A stretch of DNA of 64,000 nt, from NCBI GenBank assembly GCA_010093605.1, contig MU004184.1:1879897-1943896 (forward strand), in the 5' to 3' direction. Positions 11,230 through 22,444 of the stretch are shown here, one piece after another; the stretch's first letter is position 1; each line of letters begins with the position of its first letter. A model generated the notes under the pieces. It was given only the letters and a program-made list of their open reading frames with translations. It searched no databases and was not told the DNA's origin. Both the position numbers and the translations under genes were made by a program. This stretch comes from Lophium mytilinum (Eukaryota; Ascomycota; Dothideomycetes; Mytilinidiales; Mytilinidiaceae).

Positions 11230-12046
11230 GGCGATGGGTTGCAATGTGGTGGTAGGTGTTTGGAATGTGCGAATGGCAAGTGATTGACATCCTCAAGATG
11301 CCCTGATGCGTAGCGACTGCTTAGCGCGTTTATCGAGGTTTCACGAAGTCACGTTTTATTAGCCATGTCTTACTCACAAATCTTAATACACAGCAATAAT
11401 GATGTTTTGCAAATGACTTGTATTATCATAAGACTTTTTAAGCTAGTAAAGAATGACTCCATGCTCCAAATCATGAATGGTTCGAAAGGTCGCAACGCTT
11501 GGTAAATACATGTGCCAAATGCGGACTAGGCAAATCCGCTGACCCTAAATCGCCTGCGCAAACTCCAAGTCTTCCCTCCTCCAAGCTTACTATTTACACA
11601 CGTTTTCAAATGACAAATGAAGTGTTGTGTAGTCCTACTTACCGACTACTTCGTAAGCCAACAATAGGGTATCGTGCAGCCAATGCTTGCCTAGGTAATG
11701 CGCAGTGTGTCATAGCAGGGCTGTCAGTTTTAGGGGTGCTGATAGCTATTAGTGCATGAAGGGGCAATTGGATAGTTCGCTAAGTAGCTTCACACACCGT
11801 AACTTACCAAGCAGTTTATAATAGTTCCAAGAACATAATCATCTGTGGCAATCCCCAGGCTTCTGCACAGCCTCGTCCGCATTCATGAGCACAGGCAGCA
11901 CGGCTACCTACTCCCAGCCACCAACGCCTTGGTTTGACTCAACGTTCCGCGCCTCCACCAATTTCGTTGTCACATATAAACCACTCAAGCCTCTCCTCAA
12001 TAAATCCAAACCATACCCTTCATTCAGTTTCGATCTACCGTCCACC
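11230..12046. other. Divergent intergenic region
   Basis: Separates BTB copy C (minus) from the F-box-like gene (plus). Both promoters should lie here. AT-rich around 11330-11480. An open frame at 11499-11759 shows no recognisable motif and I do not call it. Confidence 0.45.
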
Positions 12047-13496
12047 ATGGAGTCCATTACTGATCTTCTTCAAATGCCAACCGCATCCGAAGCTCGGGGT
12101 AGCTACTACAACTACGACCCGTTTGTGACGCTGAACCTTAGCTATCTGTGTAATCCATTAACATCATCACAGATATCTGCGGGTTCCAGAAGCAGCACGA
12201 ATATTGAGAACCTACAACCACGAATGGATCGGCCGCCTCGACCTCCAACTCAAAGAAAACAGCCAAACCCTCGCCAAACTAGCCAAAGGCGCAAACCAAG
12301 GGGTAAGAATCCAACGAGCTCTCGCCGAACGACGACGACTAGAATCCCGACACCAGCTCCTAGTCTCCGGCTGGGAGCAGATCAAAGCCAACCTGCAGCC
12401 TGCCTCGCTCAAGCTCCTAGCCCTGCCCCTCGAGATCCGCGACCAGATCTACTCTCACATGTACACGCGCTCGGAAGTCATCCCGATCCAGTACCCGGAC
12501 TCCAACACCCTGAACGGCCGCATGCTCCCCGGCGACGCGTTCTTCTACATGAACGCGGCGGTGGTGGACCCGCAAATCGCCCTCGAAGCCGCAAAGGTGT
12601 TCTACCACTCCAACAGCTTTTCGCTGGAAACGCCAAACGCCGAGCACATCTCCCGCTTCCTCTCGACCGACCACTACGGCAGCGGCGTCCAGCCCGCTGC
12701 GATCATCAAACGCATCGCTATCGTGCTGAAGGATGTCCGCGCTCATTTCTACGGTTACGACACGCCTACGGACCCAGACGAGGTTGAGAGGGAGCTGCGG
12801 GAGAGCATGTCATTCTATCCGACCTTGTACAACCATCGCCGCCTCGAGGCGCCGCTGCTCGCGATGCCCGAGCTCTGCGTCCTTGACGTCTCGATCGAGA
12901 AGTCGTATGAGGGCGACTTTAGATTGTTCGCGCCGCTCTTTAAGAAGCTGCGGCGACGTGGCGTTCGCGTACGAGCCATGCTGGAGTGGAAAGGCCACAG
13001 CCCGTCGTATGAGCTTATGGAGGTACCGGGACGGGTGCTTTGGGAGGACCGAGCTGGCACGGAGATGGCTAAGGACGAAAGCTCTAACTCTGACTCTGAC
13101 TCCAAGGATTCTTGGGACGATGAAGACCAGCTTGAGGAGCTGCAGTCTGCGGATCTCTCGAGGCTCTTTGATGATCCTACGGATGAGGATTGGGGGTTAG
13201 TGAAAGAGAATGGAGAGCGGTTGAAGCGCGGTCAGGAGGTGGAGAAAGAGGATATGAAGTTGTGGTTTGCGACAGGTCGGATTGTGTACAAGGAGCAACT
13301 GGACGTTTGTGAGCGGCTAGATGAGACGGAGAGGGCGGCACGTCAAGTTTCGGAGGCGGCTGCGAGCCCTGTTGTGGAGACGAGTGGTGTTTCTGAGGAC
13401 GTGTCTCAGCTGAGTGACAGTCATGAAAAGACACAGTCCGATGAACTCAGATCGGCGTTGGAGGTATCTCAAGAACGCACCTCTTTGTTCGGCTGA
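12047..13496 (+). CDS. LPxEIRxxIY (F-box-like/2EXR-type) protein, 465 aa
   Basis: Exon 1 12047..12120 and exon 2 12173..13496 are joined by a 52-bp intron with a weak GTTTGT donor but a good branch (ATTAACA) and CACAG acceptor. This is the only donor that keeps phase. Residues about 90-110 read LKLLALPLEIRDQIYSHMYT, the F-box-like motif of a large fungal family, followed by ALEAAKVFYHSNSFSLE, the usual second conserved segment of that family. The N-terminal third is helical and basic (QRALAERRRLESRHQLL). The C-terminal third is strongly acidic (SNSDSDSKDSWDDEDQLEEL) and looks disordered. Family members are assumed to be adaptors, perhaps SCF-related, but this is not shown by the sequence. It is convergent with the permease downstream. 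Confidence 0.72.
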
Positions 13497-13863
13497 GGCA
13501 GTTGAACTGGTCGATAACCAGGAAGATGCATCTGACTCAGATGATTACAAGGAGGATAGGTGTTTACGACTAGTATTGTTTTGTAGGTGCACACGATGGC
13601 GTTTAGCGGGCATTACCTCATTGAGGTGCTTCTTCACCAATTTCTGCCCCTGTTATGAGCGGAATGTTCCATCATACTTGACATTTTAGATACCGAATTC
13701 GAGCGTTCCATGTTATTTTCAAGGGCATTACAACAATATATCAAGTCCAACACGTGGTTTGAATTGGACACGCAGTGATTCAGGAGCTGCAGATTCCCAG
13801 TATTTTCATATCCATACTACTTTTCTGTCCTCCAGCACACTTCCAACAATACAACCCGCAAAT
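13497..13863. other. Convergent 3' intergenic region
   Basis: Between two stop codons facing each other. It holds 3' UTR/terminator sequence only. Confidence 0.5.
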
Positions 13864-15557
13864 CTACAACGTGTAGATGAAACCTGGCCGCTTATCACCC
13901 AGCATCTCAACCTCCGCTGCAGTCTTCCCCTCAGCCCAAACATCCCGCTTCCCGCTAATCCTCCTCTTGTTCTCAGCCGCCAACAAGAATCTCGTAACGA
14001 TACTCCCGCCTAGCAAAAACACTATCATGTAGGCTAACACAACCCCATGACCAGGCTTGAATCCCGGCTTATCCTTCCCTTGATAGATGTTACTGCTAAC
14101 CACACCATTCAGATTCCCCCAACCGATAACGAACCCAATGGCCACACCCTTCTTGTACACGCCTTCGAAGTTGTTCGCCGTCCACGTAATAGTATTCGCA
14201 ACACACGGGTAAATACCCAGCGCACCGAGGAAGGTCCCCGCATACTTCACACCCGCCTTATCCGACCCCAGCAGCATCGAGAAGCCCGCAATCCCCAAAA
14301 AGCTAACCCCGATATTGCACAGCCCACGCTGATGCGTGCGATCCGCCAGCCACCCAATAAAGATCGTGAGAATAGCGGCCGCGGCATACGGCGGCACGGA
14401 GAGCAGATTCGCCTTGGTCGACGTATACCCCAGCTCAGCAATAATAGTCGGCAGGAACAGCGAGAAGGCGTACAGCGCACCGTCGCAGCCCATGTATTGG
14501 ATAGCGAACGCGTACGTCTTCCAGTCCTTCACGGCGGCCCAGAAATACGCCATCTTGAACTCCTCGTGCTCGGCGGAGCTCTGCTGGTCGGCGCGCAGCC
14601 GGGCTTTGACGCGCGCGAGGTCGTGGGCGGTGAGGAAGGTGGCCTCATCGGGGAAGTCGTAGACCATCCAGTACGAGGCAATGCCGACGAGGATAGTAGC
14701 CAGGCCTTCGAGGATGAAGATCCAGCACCAGCCGTGCTTACCGCCGATGCCGTCCATTTTGGCGATGGCGGCTGCGAGGAGGCCGCCGAAGGAGCCGGCG
14801 ACGGCGGCCGCGGAGAAGAAGATGGCGGCGCGGATGCCGAATTCGGAGCGCTTGTACCAGCAGGATAGGTAGTAGTTTACGCCGGGGAAGAGGCCGGCTT
14901 CAGCGAGGCCGAGGAAGAAGCGCTGGGTTGATGTTAGGGGAGGGGTGGAGAGTGGAGATGGAGTTGACGTACGGCAGCAGCGAGGCCAGAGAAGTTGTGG
15001 ACGAGGCCCATGCTGGTCATTGTAATGCCCCAGAATATCATGATAATGGGAATGAAGATGCTGGGCCGAAGACGCTTGAGCAGAACATTCGTCAAGGGCT
15101 CTGCCAGCGCATACGAGACGAAGAAGAGGGAGAGGGCGGCGTTGTATTGGCCATCGGTCATGCCCAAATCTTTCTGAAGGCCATCAATCTTTGCATTTCC
15201 GATGTTCGTGCGGTCAAGGAAGGATATCAGATAGAGGAAGCACAGCTATGCCAGTTAGTACAGACATTCAGGCTGGGGTTTTCTTTAGCTGGAAAAGCCT
15301 ACCCATGGTATCAGCCTGAAATCGAGCTTCCGCAGCAATTTACGGTCCTGAAGTCCACATATCAGTAATGTCGTCACCGAATGCGGGCAGCTTTCTTGCA
15401 AAAAACTTACAACATCAGCTCTCTCTTCATCACTCAGTCCATAGTCGGGGTCATCACTCTCTTGGTGAATGCCGGGGGCGAAATTGTAGTGTTCATGCTC
15501 GGCCGCTTTCTCCTCATCAGAGGGCGCGCGCGCACTATATTCATCTCCAGGCTTCAT
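13864..15557 (-). CDS. MFS permease, Dal5/allantoate-type anion:cation symporter, 507 aa
   Basis: Plasma-membrane major facilitator. Exons 15557..15411, 15347..15303, 15245..14973 and 14922..13864 are all phase 0, with short introns (63, 57 and 50 bp). The polar N-terminus is followed by KLDFRLIPW and FLYLISFLDRTNIGNAKIDG. This start of TM1 is diagnostic of the Dal5/Tna1/Seo1 family, which carries ureides, nicotinate, biotin or similar organic anions. Later motifs RFFLGLAEAGLFPGVNYYLS and the C-terminal half (GYTSTKANLLSVPPYAAAAI, GWADRT-like loop GWLADRTHQR) fit the family. Twelve helices can be placed and the length is normal. The substrate cannot be named. The 0.8 kb upstream is free of genes and is the likely promoter. 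Confidence 0.9.
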
Positions 15558-16364
15558 CGTGCTAGTCTCAGTTGAAACCCGAGAAAAAGAAGGAAGAAGG
15601 CGTAAGGGTTGAAGGCAAGCGTGCAGATAAAAGAAGGGAATTAAAGCGGGCAGGCTGCATATTAATACATGTTCATAATCATCATGTCGTCCCGTGGTGG
15701 ATCACCGCCACCCCCAGCTGCCGATATCAACGTCGGGCATCTCGGGGCAAAAAAACCACGAGATAGCTATCCCGCCAATGATTTCTCACGCTCAGCAAGC
15801 TGGGGACTGTATGTTCAAAGGGAGATAGAGGCCCGAGAGTGCCGCGTGACACCCTTCTGGCCGGAGCCTCTCATGGAGAGAGTAAGGGACTGCGGTGGGA
15901 CTGCGTATACAGGGGAGGATTACGTCGGTGGGGCAGCGGGTGGGTATAAGCTGCTTGGCCGCGGCAACAAGCTGGGGATTTGGGGAGCTTGGAGCGGGGG
16001 AGCAGCCAGTTAGATAGCGGGCCAAGACGCCTGACTCCCGGCCCTGCCGCCTTCACGGCACGTCTTTCGCGGCAGCGTAGCTCAGCACGCCGCTAACACG
16101 TTTACGCCACCATCTGAGCTTTGTTTGTGTTGAGATAGGGCATGGTGCGGACCGTGATGGAAAACGCGGGGATAAGGTTCATCGTCTAACGATCCGCTTG
16201 AAATGAAAAACTTGTCAATTTACAGTCATGAAACGTGCCGCTAAATGAAGCTAGCATACGGTTCCAGTAACCAGATTCCAGCTTGGAATGTACAAGATTC
16301 TAACCGTCCTATTGGAGAGGTATTGGTTTCACAGCATGGGATCGGCAAGAGATCTGGAAGACCT
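15558..16364. other. Upstream region of the Dal5-type permease
   Basis: Holds the permease promoter and the TRM44 3' end. The open frames here have no domain-like sequence. Confidence 0.45.
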
Positions 16365-18281
16365 TCAGTGATCCTTTTCGGCGCCTTTCTCCCAAAACTT
16401 CCTCGTCATCTCTATCCAATCTCTTCCAATCGTCTCGACTGGTGCTCCCATTTCCCGTTCCACAATCGACCTAATCATATCCTCCTGGTCTTTTTGACTC
16501 CCCCAATTGCGCCCAAGGATGGCTGCATTCCGTGTGCTCGGTATACGCAGCATCTCTTTCTCAACCTCATACCCTGACTCCCCTGTCAACTTCTCAACCC
16601 AGGTGCACAGAGCTGCGTAGGCGGAAGGAGGCTTTGCTCCCTTCGCCAGTTTTGGAACGGCTGCTCGGAACCTAGCACCCGAGAAGTTGTGGCTACAACA
16701 AGGTATAGCAATGAATGGAGACTGTGAAAGTGAAGCAAGCAGGGGTGCCCATCCTGTCAGCTGATCTGCGTGATTAGCAACTATGAAAGTGCCTGTCGGA
16801 AATACGCCGTTGTGGAAAGGGGGTTGAGGATCCCAAAGTTTGCTCGATGGCTGGAACATCTCAGGGATCAAGAGAAGCTCTTTCAGATTCGCTTGCACAT
16901 CTAGAGTGTATGTATTCCACGACTTTCTTCGTCGGGCGTCGAAGCCCCATCCCTTCCACCCTTCTTTGAGCAGCACATTGACAAGGAGACCGTTGCCGCA
17001 TCCAATATCGATGAAGCCGGGGAACTTGTCCTGTACTTTCGCTTTGAGGTTGTGATCGTAGATAATTCCATCTGATTTCGAGGGAACAGCGAACGGGGAT
17101 ATGGAGCCATCATCTAGACTGTTCGTACCCAGGCTTGCATCCAACTTGGGGTCATCTCCTGGCTCCTCTGTAGAATCCTTTGGGCTATCCCTACCTCCAT
17201 ACATGTCCGTCCAGAGCTCGATTAAAAATGCAGCTATGCCAAGGTCTTCAAACACGTTCTTCGTTGGTGGAGTCTGCTCGACCCAATCTCGGATGAGATC
17301 CTTCGCATACTTGCCCTTGAGATATGTGTATGTATCCTGGAACTTTTTCTGGGGTACCACAACGTCGTGATGAACACGTTTTGTGTAGCCGTTCATTTGG
17401 CCTTGCCCATGTTTGTGCGTAATCTTCAGGAAATTGAGTGCAGTACGTTCCATTCGGGTAGTTATCTCAGTTCCAGGAAAGAGACTGTAGTGGAGAGAGA
17501 GATTCCCAGGAACGGAGCCTGGTGGCATGTTGGTCTTCCAACTGTATAGCGTCGCGACAGCCTCGACAGGCGGGTGATACCAAGGGATGTCGTCCGGACA
17601 GCTGACATGAGGGGTCCAGATCATTAGATATCGCTCTTCCATGCTCTGGTCTAATGCGATATCATTGTCCGAGCTTGTATGAGCGCTCCCTGGTACCTGT
17701 AACGGTCTAGTAGATGTGAAGAGATGACAGGTTTGGACCAGCGGCTTGTCTAATTGCGGATTTCGCGGTATCATCTTTCGGACTACAGTCGAAGCAAGTT
17801 GATATCCAGGGATTTCAGTAGCTACCATCCTCGGCCTATAGTCAGCTTTCATATGACGAACAAAGCTACTAAGGCTTTCAGCCGTGGTAGCGGAAGCGTC
17901 AAATGTAGCATCGTTTTGACTGTCGTAGAAAATCTCTGCTCGAAAAAGATAGGAAGCTGTGACGTTGGGGTTCTTGAGGAGGTTGTTTGCCACGGCAAGG
18001 AAACAATTTGGTGGAAATGAAGCCGGAGATTCGAGGACTGCCAGCCAAATCTCAGGTGGTAGTCCAAACTCGGTTTTAGGGGATTTATTGGGGAGGTCAC
18101 GTAGATTCCTCGGTTCGAAGCGTTGACTATTGGTCTTTTTTAACGACGGTTCCTCTGACTGCCTACCCATCATCAAAGAGCCATGGAATTCACTTCCGTT
18201 TGGCGACATCGCAGAGTCGGCCATCATACTAGGTTCGACACATGCATCGTGGTGCCTAGAGTCTGAGGTCGGTGAGTCCAT
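16365..18281 (-). CDS. TRM44: tRNA (uracil-2'-O-)-methyltransferase Trm44, 638 aa
   Basis: Cytosolic AdoMet-dependent enzyme that 2'-O-methylates U44 of tRNA-Ser. Single exon. Residues about 421-433 carry motif I (GFIDIGCGNGLLV) and 445-455 the next conserved segment (GWGFDARRRKSW). Further on, IVANHADQLTGW and IPCCSHNFSGARF are the other Trm44 signature blocks, and the long N-terminal region includes WYHPPVEAV and LELWTDMYGG-like helical segments of the family. The length fits fungal orthologues, which are longer than the yeast protein. The first ~70 residues are Ser/Pro-rich and poorly conserved in appearance, so a downstream start is possible, but no better Met context is seen. It is transcribed towards the permease and has its own promoter at 18.3-18.9 kb. 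Confidence 0.9.
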   Translation of the reverse strand: MDSPTSDSRHHDACVEPSMMADSAMSPNGSEFHGSLMMGRQSEEPSLKKTNSQRFEPRNLRDLPNKSPKTEFGLPPEIWLAVLESPASFPPNCFLAVANNLLKNPNVTASYLFRAEIFYDSQNDATFDASATTAESLSSFVRHMKADYRPRMVATEIPGYQLASTVVRKMIPRNPQLDKPLVQTCHLFTSTRPLQVPGSAHTSSDNDIALDQSMEERYLMIWTPHVSCPDDIPWYHPPVEAVATLYSWKTNMPPGSVPGNLSLHYSLFPGTEITTRMERTALNFLKITHKHGQGQMNGYTKRVHHDVVVPQKKFQDTYTYLKGKYAKDLIRDWVEQTPPTKNVFEDLGIAAFLIELWTDMYGGRDSPKDSTEEPGDDPKLDASLGTNSLDDGSISPFAVPSKSDGIIYDHNLKAKVQDKFPGFIDIGCGNGLLVNVLLKEGWKGWGFDARRRKSWNTYTLDVQANLKELLLIPEMFQPSSKLWDPQPPFHNGVFPTGTFIVANHADQLTGWAPLLASLSQSPFIAIPCCSHNFSGARFRAAVPKLAKGAKPPSAYAALCTWVEKLTGESGYEVEKEMLRIPSTRNAAILGRNWGSQKDQEDMIRSIVEREMGAPVETIGRDWIEMTRKFWEKGAEKDH

Positions 18282-18867
18282 CGTATCTGAAATTCAAATG
18301 CCCTGAGGGGCCAGGGACGAATCTGGCCTAATCGATTCGTGTCAATCCGTAGGTCTGGACAATAATGAATGATCCTAAGAGTGGTTGTTTGAGAACAATT
18401 GCTTGTCGTGGCAGAGTTTGCTGGTGACTGGAGGTGAATCTCGCTTGAGGTTTTTATTTTGTATCGGGACACAAACGTTTTAGTCAGTAAGATGCATGTC
18501 ACGAGCTGTTCAGAAACACCATTGGAATATTATTTGCATAACAAGCGCCTCGCAGAGATTTCTGTACAAAGGAAGGGCCTGAAATTTTGTCCTCCTGACA
18601 GCGATTTCACCTCAGATGGCTATAAGTATCGAGAACTCTCGCCGAATGAGTTTGAAGTCGTGTATGCAAGATATCTATGGCTCCTCTACCCTTCCGCAGC
18701 GTTCATCAGCCCTTGAAAACGCTTCACCAAGATTGAAATTATGACGCCGTCAATCCTAGCTCCTCAATCCTCAACATGTTTCGATCAGAGGCGTGCCAAG
18801 CTTAAACAAACCCAAACCAGTATCAGAACCAGAACATACAATCAACCCCTAGAAGCTACTAATGAAC
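18282..18867. other. Upstream region of TRM44
   Basis: Contains the TRM44 promoter and GNA1 3' UTR. An 85-codon open frame at 18459-18716 has no recognisable motif. I see nothing else. Confidence 0.45.
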
Positions 18868-19495
18868 TCACACATTCGGCTTTGGAGGCTCGTAGTAATG
18901 GGCCATCTCCAACCCAGCCCTCTTGAATCCGCACTTGACGTAGAATCCCTCGTTCGCTTCGGAGCAATCAAGAATCGTCTGAGACACAGCAGTTAGCATA
19001 CATCACCAGACTCCACCCACCTGGTCAAGCATATTGGCCAGTGCCTCGGGTATGATATGGCAAGTCTGCGGGGCCACGAACCTTATAACACCCAACCTTC
19101 TCCGCAACGAAGTTCAAGGCCTGGATGATCCTCAGCCCTAACTTCTTGCCCTGCTGGTCCTTCGCAACTGCAATATCCTCAATATGCCCCACCATGCCCA
19201 GATTGTGGATAAACTTCCGCTCTGCGACTAGTGCGCCTGTTCCAACTACGCGCTTTTTCTCGTCGACAATGGCGAGGATGAAGTAGGAGTCGGCACGCTT
19301 CTCTATCCAGCTGTAACGCTCGTCCCATTGTGCTTCTGAGATGTCGCCGACTTGGGTCAGCACGCGTAGGACGTCGAGGAAGCCGTTGGCGTAATCGGTA
19401 CGCGTCAGGGGCCGGCAGGTGTAGCCTTCGGGGAGCGCGGCGAGGACGGTGGGGGAGATGAGCTCCGGGGAGAAGAGGAGCGGGGAGTCGCTCAT
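18868..19495 (-). CDS. GNA1: Glucosamine-6-phosphate N-acetyltransferase, 174 aa
   Basis: GNAT-fold enzyme that acetylates glucosamine-6-phosphate with acetyl-CoA, a step towards UDP-GlcNAc for chitin, N-glycans and GPI anchors. Exon 1 is 19495..19082, a 103-bp intron follows (GTTCGT donor, TGCTAAC branch, CTCAG acceptor), and exon 2 is 18978..18868. Spliced, the protein reads YTCRPLTRTDYANGFLDVL near the start, RVVGTGALVAERKFIHNLG, VGHIEDIAVAKDQQGKKLGL (acetyl-CoA loop, Q-x-x-G-K/R-x-L), GCYKTILDCSEANEGFY and GFKRAGLEMAHYY at the end. These are the Gna1 motifs in order. The unusual GTTCGT donor is supported by homology: only this join gives YK-TILDC. A longer upstream frame exists, but MSDSPLLFSPELI is the family-like start. 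It is divergent to a sugar transporter. Confidence 0.92.
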
Positions 19496-20050
19496 TGTGG
19501 GAGGTTTGTTGGAGCTGTGAGTCTTCAAGATCAGAGATTTGTCAATTGTAAAGCAGCGAGGTGTAGAAGGTCTGTCGTTCTCAATCCTTCGTACCTTTGT
19601 AGCGGGGCAATATGTTTGGATTTCGTCGATCGTAAGTAGCTTAGATTTGCGCGGATATGGCGAAATATTGGACGGACGGGCCTCAGTTGAATATATCCAA
19701 GTACAACTAAGTTTTGGGAGTCTACAGAGAGCTTCAAAAGGTTTTATCTTTACACGTTCACGTCGATTGCTGACGGTGGAGGAGCTGAAACGCCTGCCAC
19801 ACCGCCAAATTGCAGCCACAGTGGCTGGTGGCACTAATGTACCTAGTACCAGGTACATATCAAGGTAGTTCTAGATTCCTTGCTGAACATCGTCATACTG
19901 CGCCGCTTCGGTGCGAAAAGTTGCTAGATGAGATCCTGTGACCAACGAAGACCGTCTCATTAACTTCTGCCCCGCCAGTTCTCCATCTCTGTTTTCTCTT
20001 CATTCTGGCGGCACTTTCCTGCGTTCCTAGACTTTTGTCTGCTTCCAATC
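19496..20050. promoter_or_regulatory. Shared divergent promoter of GNA1 and a sugar transporter
   Basis: A 555-bp region between two divergent start codons. The stretch just before the transporter start is CT-rich, as is common for fungal promoters. No specific operator could be read. Confidence 0.5.
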
Positions 20051-21709
20051 ATGTCTTTCATCAGCACTCGCTTCAAATCCTTCTACAATGACAAGACACA
20101 GCAGGTGGTGCTGTTCTCGTCGACCGCCATCGCCCTCTATGGCTACGACCAGGGAATGATGTCGTTGATAAACACTAACTACAACTACCTCCACACCATG
20201 GGCATCGCGGCCGAATCACCAATCGTTGGTATCATCGTCTCTGTCTACTATCTCGGCTGTGCCGTGGGGGCCGTATTCTTCTCTTGGTGGGCTGACAAGT
20301 TCGGGCGCAAGAAGGCCATCTTCTTCTGCCTTGCTACAGCTTCACTAGGGAACTTGATCATGTTCATCGCTGGCTTGGGATACAGCCCTGGGGCGCGCTC
20401 CGTAATGCTGCTTGGACGAGTCGTTATGGGTCTCGGCGTTGGCGGAGTGGATTCTGTGATTCCCATCTACAGCTCCGAGTTGACGGAGACCGAGGCTCGG
20501 GGCAAAGCACTTGCACAAGAGTTTCAGTCTAATATCTTCGGATTGCTCATGGCCTTCGGAATTAACATCGGCGTCACCCGGGGACTCGGCAAGGGGAACC
20601 AGTGGGCATGGAGGCTCCCAATCATAATCATGCAGGTGTATCCAATACTGCTCCTGTCCTTTGTCAACCGGCTACCTGAATCGGCTAGGTGGTTTGTTAG
20701 AAAGGACAGGAAGGAAGATGCTAAAAAAGCTTTACAAGATGTGTTCGGGGAGGAAGGGCAGAATAAATACGACGAACTTATTGGGATAAACGAGGACGAA
20801 GACGGTCAGCACGTTACCTACTTGGAGATGATGACTCCCGGCCATCCTCAATTCCATCCTACAATGGTCACAATCATGGGGCAAATCAACCAAGCTTTGA
20901 CTGGGTACGGTGCTGTATCAGTGTACGGGCCCCAGATATTCGAGGTAAGATCCAAATAACTTGATAATGAGAACCAGCTCCCAAGTGCCATTACAACGCG
21001 GGATTCTCAAGCTTTGTTTATCAAAGATACTAACGTGCACCAGCTTCTCTCATTTTCGCCTATCCTGGCTGAGTACTTGACATTGGGTAACTACACCAGC
21101 TATTTCGTCCTCATGTCCTTCGCCTGGCTCCTCATCGACGCTCTTGGACGACGCAAACTTCTAGTCGAAAGCAGCGGGATACTCACAGCTTGCTTCCTCC
21201 TCTTGACCCTCTTTGCCGGCCTCACATCCCACAGCGACCAGCTCCATATCCCCGCCCTCGGTCCCGCCATCGCAGGAACCGTCTCCCTCTTCGTCGCGAC
21301 CGGCGCCTTCGGAATCGGCTGGCTTACCACCGTCTGGCTGATCCCAACGGAAGTCTATCCCACTTACGCTCGCGCCCGTGGTACAGCCATCAGTGTCATC
21401 GTTTGGGGAATCGCCAACTTCGGTATCACGCTTCTTACGCCTATCATGTTTAACAACCTCAAGTATTACATCTTCCTCGTGTTTGCGGCTACCAATGCGA
21501 TTGCTGGGACGTGGACGTACTTTTACTTGCCTGAGACTGGCGGTCGCACGTTTGAGGAGAACCAGGAGTTCTTTGAGGTCGCTAAAGAGGCGGGCTCGTG
21601 GCAAGTTAGGAAGGTCAAAGGTGGTGCTTATAAGAAGATGCCCTACAAGGGTGAGGCAGACGCGGAGAGGGTGCCGCTGTTGTCTAGGATTGAAGACCAG
21701 CTACCGTGA
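20051..21709 (+). CDS. MFS sugar transporter (SP family), 519 aa
   Basis: Plasma-membrane sugar:H+ symporter family member. Exon 1 20051..20944 and exon 2 21044..21709 are both phase 0, with a 99-bp intron (GTAAGA...ACCAG). Family motifs in order: GYDQGMMSLI in TM1, the loop 2-3 motif DKFGRKKAIF (D-x-x-GRR/K-x), GRVVMGLGVGGVDSVIPIYSSEL, PESARWFVRKDRKEDAKKAL at the end of TM6, DALGRRKLLV in the second half and PETGGRTFEE after TM12. Twelve helices fit. The N-terminus is short and the tail modest, so it is a transporter rather than a sensor (sensors have long tails). The sugar is not deducible. The tail PLLSRIEDQLP holds a dileucine-like sequence. Confidence 0.92.
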
Positions 21710-22444
21710 AGGGCAGGTAGCGATCTTGCTCTTTCTCATGCGAATTCTGCGATGGTATTGAGTCGGTTGCGCGAGAATTCCCTAGATTCGCACTTATTCC
21801 CTAGATATATGATCGTAGCCCAGACTCAGACCCTTAGACCGACGTAGATGGAGCGTATCTCTTAGATGTACATCATGTTGATTTGTTATAGAGAGTGTAT
21901 CCTCTGATTCTTGCAGTGGCAAAAGACACATCTTGTCTTGAGCTTTGACGTTTCCTTGGAGCACTTCATCTAGCGCCATGGCCCGAAGGAAATTCAATTT
22001 CTATCAACAGTGTCAATTTCACGTCTCACGAACACATGAGTCCAGTATCTGATCGAGAGTTTATGGAACAGTCCGTCTTACCAAATTATCAAAGCGTCCA
22101 GCCAGAGCCGTTTCAGCAGGTCGAAGAAAGGGACAATACTCCACACCCATGAGCCAAAGCTATATATATATATGGCCTGGCCTTACGATGCCAAAGTTGA
22201 CACCGCGAAGGCCAGGCAACCTCCTGACCGGTCCCTAACCTGATTTCCAGGCCACTCCTGATAGGGCTATCGAGTGATCAAAAGAGAATGTGAAGCAGTG
22301 GTATATTGGTGTGCTGCGACCAAGCGGCGGCAATCCGATCAGCAGATACGGTGGTTTGACAAGGTGAAGAGTATATTAATTTCAATTACGACACATAGCC
22401 TCTCCTACTACAGTTACCACCATCCACCCCCCAATCCTCCTCCT
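21710..22444. other. Convergent intergenic region with a short TA microsatellite
   Basis: Between the sugar transporter end and the SRR1-like gene end. A (TA)n run is at 22161-22173. No gene seen. Confidence 0.5.

Noticed and set aside
11885-12787. 300-codon frame overlapping the F-box-like gene
   Set aside because: After the true first exon it continues out of frame with Arg/Pro-rich shadow sequence; splicing to 12173 gives the conserved frame.
14047-14868. 273-codon open frame opposite the Dal5-type permease
   Set aside because: Antisense shadow; the minus strand carries a full permease with all helices.
19025-19858. Longer N-terminal frame upstream of GNA1
   Set aside because: The ~100 residues before MSDSPLL lack family similarity and would lie in the divergent promoter; the family-sized start is preferred.
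22161-22173. TA microsatellite
   Set aside because: Very short; no functional signal beyond a simple repeat.
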